Positions 60,369 through 64,000 of a stretch of 64,000 nucleotides of DNA are shown here, in pieces (positions within the stretch are counted from its first letter, which is position 1; every line of letters starts with the position of its first letter). Source of the stretch: Amaurobius ferox (lineage: Eukaryota > Arthropoda > Arachnida > Araneae > Amaurobiidae); assembly GCA_951213105.1 (NCBI GenBank), contig OX578142.1, forward strand, positions 121,181,354-121,245,353, given 5' to 3'. Below the pieces are notes generated by a model, which saw only the letters and a list, made by a program, of their open reading frames with translations, did not search any database and was not told the DNA's origin. A program made the position numbers and the translations under genes.

Positions 60369-61200
60369 TTAATACGGTGTGTGGGAACTTCGGGTAGTCA
60401 CGCATGCTGCACAACGATTTCCCATACTTTCGATGAGGGTTTGGATGAGTTGTGTGCTCAAAGAGTTCCAAGCCTCACGGAGAGCAGTTTTCAATTCCGG
60501 AACGGAGTTTGGTGGGTAGCGAAGGGCTGCAAGATATCTCCCGATCATATCCCACACATGCTCTATTGGATTCAGATCAGAAGAATTGGCAGGCCACTGC
60601 ATGTTCTGGATATCTTCAGTTTGAAGGAAGTCGTCGATCAAGGCCGCACGGCGAGGAGGAGCGTTATCATCCATGAATATGAAATCAGGACCAACAGCAC
60701 CTCGAAACAATCGAACGGTAGGCTCAAGGATTTCGTCTCTGTATCTTTGATCGGTAACCGACCCCGTATCAAAGATATGGAGGACTGTGCGCTGCCCATC
60801 ATGACGCCTACCCAGACCATGACTCTCCCAAAGGAAAACGATGTCTTTCCGTGATGTTCCCGGGTGAAAACGCGTTCCACGTTCTCTCCAGATCGAGGTA
60901 CGACGAAAATCAGTGTGCAGGCTAAACCTAGACTCGTCACTAAACATGACATTGCCCCATTGTTGTCCACTCCGCTGCCGATGTTCCAAACTCCACTGTA
61001 AATGCGCGCGTTTCTGTGCAGACGTCAGGGGGATGCAAACTGCTGGTCGCCTGGTATAGAGACCAACGTGTCTGAGTCTCCTGTAAACAGTTTGTCTCCA
61101 AATAGTGACTCTTGTGGCAGATGTCGGGACTGATCCCAGTTGTCTGGTAGAACGTTTCCTCTGACGTCGCGCAGTTATCACCAAATATTGGTCTTACCGA
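60369..61200 (-). pseudogene. Tc1-like transposase catalytic domain
   Basis: The 271-residue frame starts inside the second helix-turn-helix region (TRVTIWRQTVYRRL). It carries MFSDESRF (first Asp, residue 83), FIFMDDNAPPRRA (second Asp, 173) and SSDLNPIEHVWD (Glu, 208). The spacing is DD34E, diagnostic of Tc1. Residues about 117-130 are out of frame: the expected VMVWVG segment is read in the next frame, so two compensating indels bracket roughly 35 bp. Upstream, a TAA just before DQYLVITARR cuts it from the linker. The catalytic triad is intact, but the protein is not functional. Confidence 0.9.
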
Positions 61201-61339
61201 ACGGGTGTTACCCTTAGCTGACCTGATACAGGTCGTCAGGTAACATCCCCAGTGGTTTGGAACGGGGCCGGCGGGATTTCTTCTTCTTATCGGGCCTAGA
61301 TGCAGGTTTCGTGACGTCACAACTTACATCCCATCCACG

Positions 61340-62735
61340 GCGTTTACACTTTGCTCCAGTTCTTAATCAGCGTCGATTATGGAGTCGATATTTTAGAGTG
61401 ATAGAAGTTGGTTGAAGTAAAAATGTTTTAATTGAATAAATATAACGAAAACAAATTATATATATAAAGAAGGAATATAAATAAGATTGTAAAGTAAAAA
61501 AATACTGAATATTTCTGTAGTTACGAGGTTTTTTTTTCTTTTCTTCTAAAAGATTCAATGCCAGGTTTCAACCTTTTGAATTTTATTTTTTCATAAAATT
61601 CATTTTCTTGAGAAATCTGGCTTTTGTTCTTAACCTAATGTACAGAAACACATTATGACCTCTTATATATATATATATGTATATAATAATGCTTTTGGGC
61701 AGAGTTAATTAAATTTTTAATTACATAGTTCTCCTAAAACATTTTTGTAATAAGGTCTTTCAAAAGTTTTAACTGTCAGATTTACATAACATATATCCTA
61801 ATATACATACATACTTAATAATAATATTTAATAATTAATATACTATTAATATTTATTGAATACTATTAATTAATATAATATGAATACTTATTTAATAGTA
61901 ATATACATACATACTTAATAATATATATATATACTTAATAATAATACATAATAATAATATATATATACTTAATAATATGCATACATAATAATAATATGCA
62001 TACATACTTAATAATAATATACATACATAATAATACAGACATTAGATTTATATTTTAAGCGTCAATAAGTGATCACGCACATTATGAGCGACTATTTCGG
62101 AAGTTACATTTGTAATTGATAGCAGGGTTGTGATATAAACATATTTATTTTTTGTTATTGTGCACTTTCAGTTTAAATGGAAATCCCTGGTTTGGTAAAA
62201 TGAAATGTAGAGATTAGCGTGAATGACAGGAAAAGGCAGTAGTCTCAAATAGTAATAATTTTTAAAAAACTAAAAAATCGCTTTCGGGTGATACGCTTTT
62301 TTACAACAGAAATAATTTAATAAATTGAATAAATCGGTTAAATATCAAATATAATACTGTATTACAATGACAAACTATTTTACCAAACTTATTTTAATAG
62401 CTTAAATCTTACCTGTTTTTTTTTTTCAACGAAAATAATTTTAGACGTTACTTATTGACAGACAATTTTCACCTGTGATGTGAAGTTTTGAAAATTCTAC
62501 TTTTAACACTTTAAGGTTGCTGAGTGTTGTCATCTGCATTTTAATGAAATAATAATAAGCTAAATAATCCACGAAAAGTTTTCGTAGCCAATATGAATTT
62601 CAGTTTTTCCAAAAAAAAATTATGAAATTCAGATTTTTTTTTTTTTTTTTTGTAATTACAAAAATGCATGTAAAAAAAAAAAAAAAACACCAATGATTTC
62701 TGTATTTCACATTTTTATATTTTATACACATGTGC
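61340..62735. other. Insertion inside Tc1 copy 2, unclassified
   Basis: AT-rich DNA with an (ATACATACTTAATAATA)-type tandem array at about 61795-62040, and a T-run (62633-62651) and A-run (62672-62687) near the right edge. Boundaries and class were not resolved; no ORF of note. Confidence 0.55.
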
Positions 62736-62744
62736 ATAAATAAT

Positions 62745-62895
62745 GCGGCCCCATTTGGAACCTCTGCCACAGTCTGGAAATCACACACTGAGGCACATTC
62801 AGAATTCGAGACGCTTCGGTTGGGGATTGACCGGATTCCAGCATTCCAATAATTCGTTCCTTCAAAAACATGTCCAGTTGGCATCTTCGTGACAT
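62745..62895 (-). pseudogene. Tc1-like transposase N-terminal helix-turn-helix
   Basis: From the ATG at 62895 the frame reads MSRRCQLDMFLKERIIGMLE, then SGQSPTEASRILNVPQCVI and SRLWQRF. This is the first paired-type helix-turn-helix that binds the transposon ends. It is intact but cut from the catalytic domain by the insertion. A longer overlapping frame on this strand starting at 62920 is a shadow. Confidence 0.88.
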
Positions 62896-63222
62896 ATTTC
62901 GTTATTTTAATTGTTAACAACGCTCCGTACCACAGCAGTTGCTAAATTCTTCCTCAATTGGCCATACCGCTCGAGGCCGTTTTAAATTCGTTCTGACGTG
63001 CTTTGCACATGTCGACGTCGACTGAACTGTTTTGCATATGCACAATGATTTACCTTCGTCTCATGATTCTCTACAACTGATTGTGAACCATTGTATCCAT
63101 ATTAACTCAATTTTTCGCATTTTACGAATTATGCTTAATTTTTGGACATGAGTGTATATTATGAATGAACCATGACTTTTATTTTATAAATTTTAAAGAA
63201 GGATATTGTGTAACGTGAAAAA

Positions 63223-63290
63223 ATATTATGTTGTGTAAAATAAATATTATGTTGTGTAAAATTAATATCATGTTGTGTAAAATAAAGTAT
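63223..63290 (+). repeat. 24-bp minisatellite, 3 units
   Basis: Units share TATTATGTTGTGTAAAATAA. Seen directly. Confidence 0.85.
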
Positions 63291-64000
63291 ATGAGAAATA
63301 CTGAAAATACATAGTATAAGAGGATCAATGGCCCTGGCAGAGATCTATAACGTAAACAAAAAGTGACTGTTTCTGTGTTGAAAGTAAACTTTTTATTTTG
63401 TAAATACTTTTACTTACCCCTTATCATTGGTACTGGGATGAGGATATACCAATCACAAGTGGGGATAAGCTCTTTTTAACTGCCAGTGTTATTGGGTAAA
63501 TATAGGAATAGAAACTTGGTTAGGAAGTAATATGAAGAAAACAAATATGAGTTTGGAAAGAATATATGAAGAATAAGTAAGTAAATAAGACAGTTGAGAA
63601 TAAATAGAGTTATTGAGAAGTAATGAATAAACATATGAAAATAAAGACTTTTTTTAGGAAGAATGAGTTGAAGATTTAAGTGAGATTTCAAATGTAAATA
63701 AAGGTAATTTTGATATAGATGATTGTTATAGTGTACATGATTGATATAATATAGAATTGAAAGGACAGTTATGTGAATAAAGAATAAAATTATAAACAAA
63801 TACTTAATTTTTTTATTCAGTGAAAAGTTTATTATTTTAAGTGTTATATTTGAAGTGTAATTTATTATAATTGGAGCAAGGAGTTTATTGATCTTGTGAG
63901 TTTATCAAATGAATGGCAATAACAAAACCATTTGGAGTTATTGTACAGGATGAACGAAACTAGTGGAATTTTTCAGTAATTACGTATTATAATGAGATTT
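63291..64000. other. AT-rich window edge, nothing recognised
   Basis: No gene or element supported. The 107-residue minus-strand frame is a Tyr/Leu/Phe/Ile-rich artefact of purine-rich DNA on the plus strand. Confidence 0.5.

Larger units (their letters stand above)
60141..63154 (-). mobile_element. Tc1-like transposon, copy 2, split by a 1.4-kb insertion
   Basis: Inverted ends are CACTCATGTCCAAAA at the left and (minus strand) CACTCATGTCCAAAAATTAA at the right, both continuing to AAGCATA. TA flanks at 60139-60140 and 63155-63156. It is a different Tc1 lineage from 5672-7103. At 3.0 kb it is about twice the normal length because AT-rich DNA between about 61335 and 62740 separates the N-terminal domain from the catalytic core. 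Confidence 0.9.

Noticed and set aside
60381..60854. 157-residue plus-strand frame
   Set aside because: Antisense shadow of the Tc1 transposase.
63476..63799. 107-residue hydrophobic minus-strand frame resembling a membrane protein
   Set aside because: Composition is what AT-rich purine-skewed DNA gives; there is no motif, splice or poly(A) support.

Overview
This window is AT-rich, intron-dominated DNA from an animal nuclear genome, most likely an arthropod and possibly a spider or other arachnid. The reasons are long introns with consensus splice sites, AATAAA poly(A) signals, no bacterial-style gene packing, and an arthropod-like mix of transposable elements (Tc1, Tigger/pogo, hAT, Harbinger-like, Ty1/copia, LINEs with RNase H, a tRNA-derived SINE, DINE-1-like repeats). 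The taxon is an inference; nothing in the window fixes it.

Host genes are sparse and lie on the minus strand. The clearest is a four-transmembrane protein of the TMEM272-like family. Five coding exons were found at about 56.2, 51.2, 41.7, 35.2 and 31.3 kb. All four introns are phase 1 with GT-AG borders, and the gene ends in a stop at 31115 followed by AATAAA. Its 5' end was not found. A second minus-strand terminal exon (24415-24015), with two poly(A) signals, belongs to a gene I cannot identify. A frameshifted THAP zinc-finger exon sits at 7619-7773.

Layout. 0-9.6 kb: a DINE-1-like repeat, a GC-rich-ended DNA element containing a SINE, a Tc1 relic, a foldback element, the THAP exon, a second SINE inside another repeat, and a LINE reverse-transcriptase fragment. 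9.6-18.1 kb: a decayed Ty1/copia element interrupted in its RT region by a 2.8-kb insertion that itself holds a Harbinger-like element. Its 3' LTR is broken by a Tigger-like element. 18.1-31 kb: an LTR remnant, foldbacks, the unidentified exon and two DINE-1-like copies. 31-56 kb: the TMEM272-like gene, whose introns hold a solo LTR, hAT and RT relics, AT arrays and four DINE-1-like copies. 53.5-59.3 kb: AT and GT arrays framed by inverted repeats, plus a 5'-truncated LINE with RNase H. 60.1-63.2 kb: a second Tc1 element split by an insertion.

The most informative structure is the record of nested insertions. Several have exact target-site duplications, and two SINE insertions have a paralogous empty site elsewhere in the window. 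I found no undescribed enzymatic or defence system. The best candidates for something new are the SINE family with its very short 5'-truncated tail insertions, and the DINE-1-like repeat that spreads palindromic CACGTG boxes.
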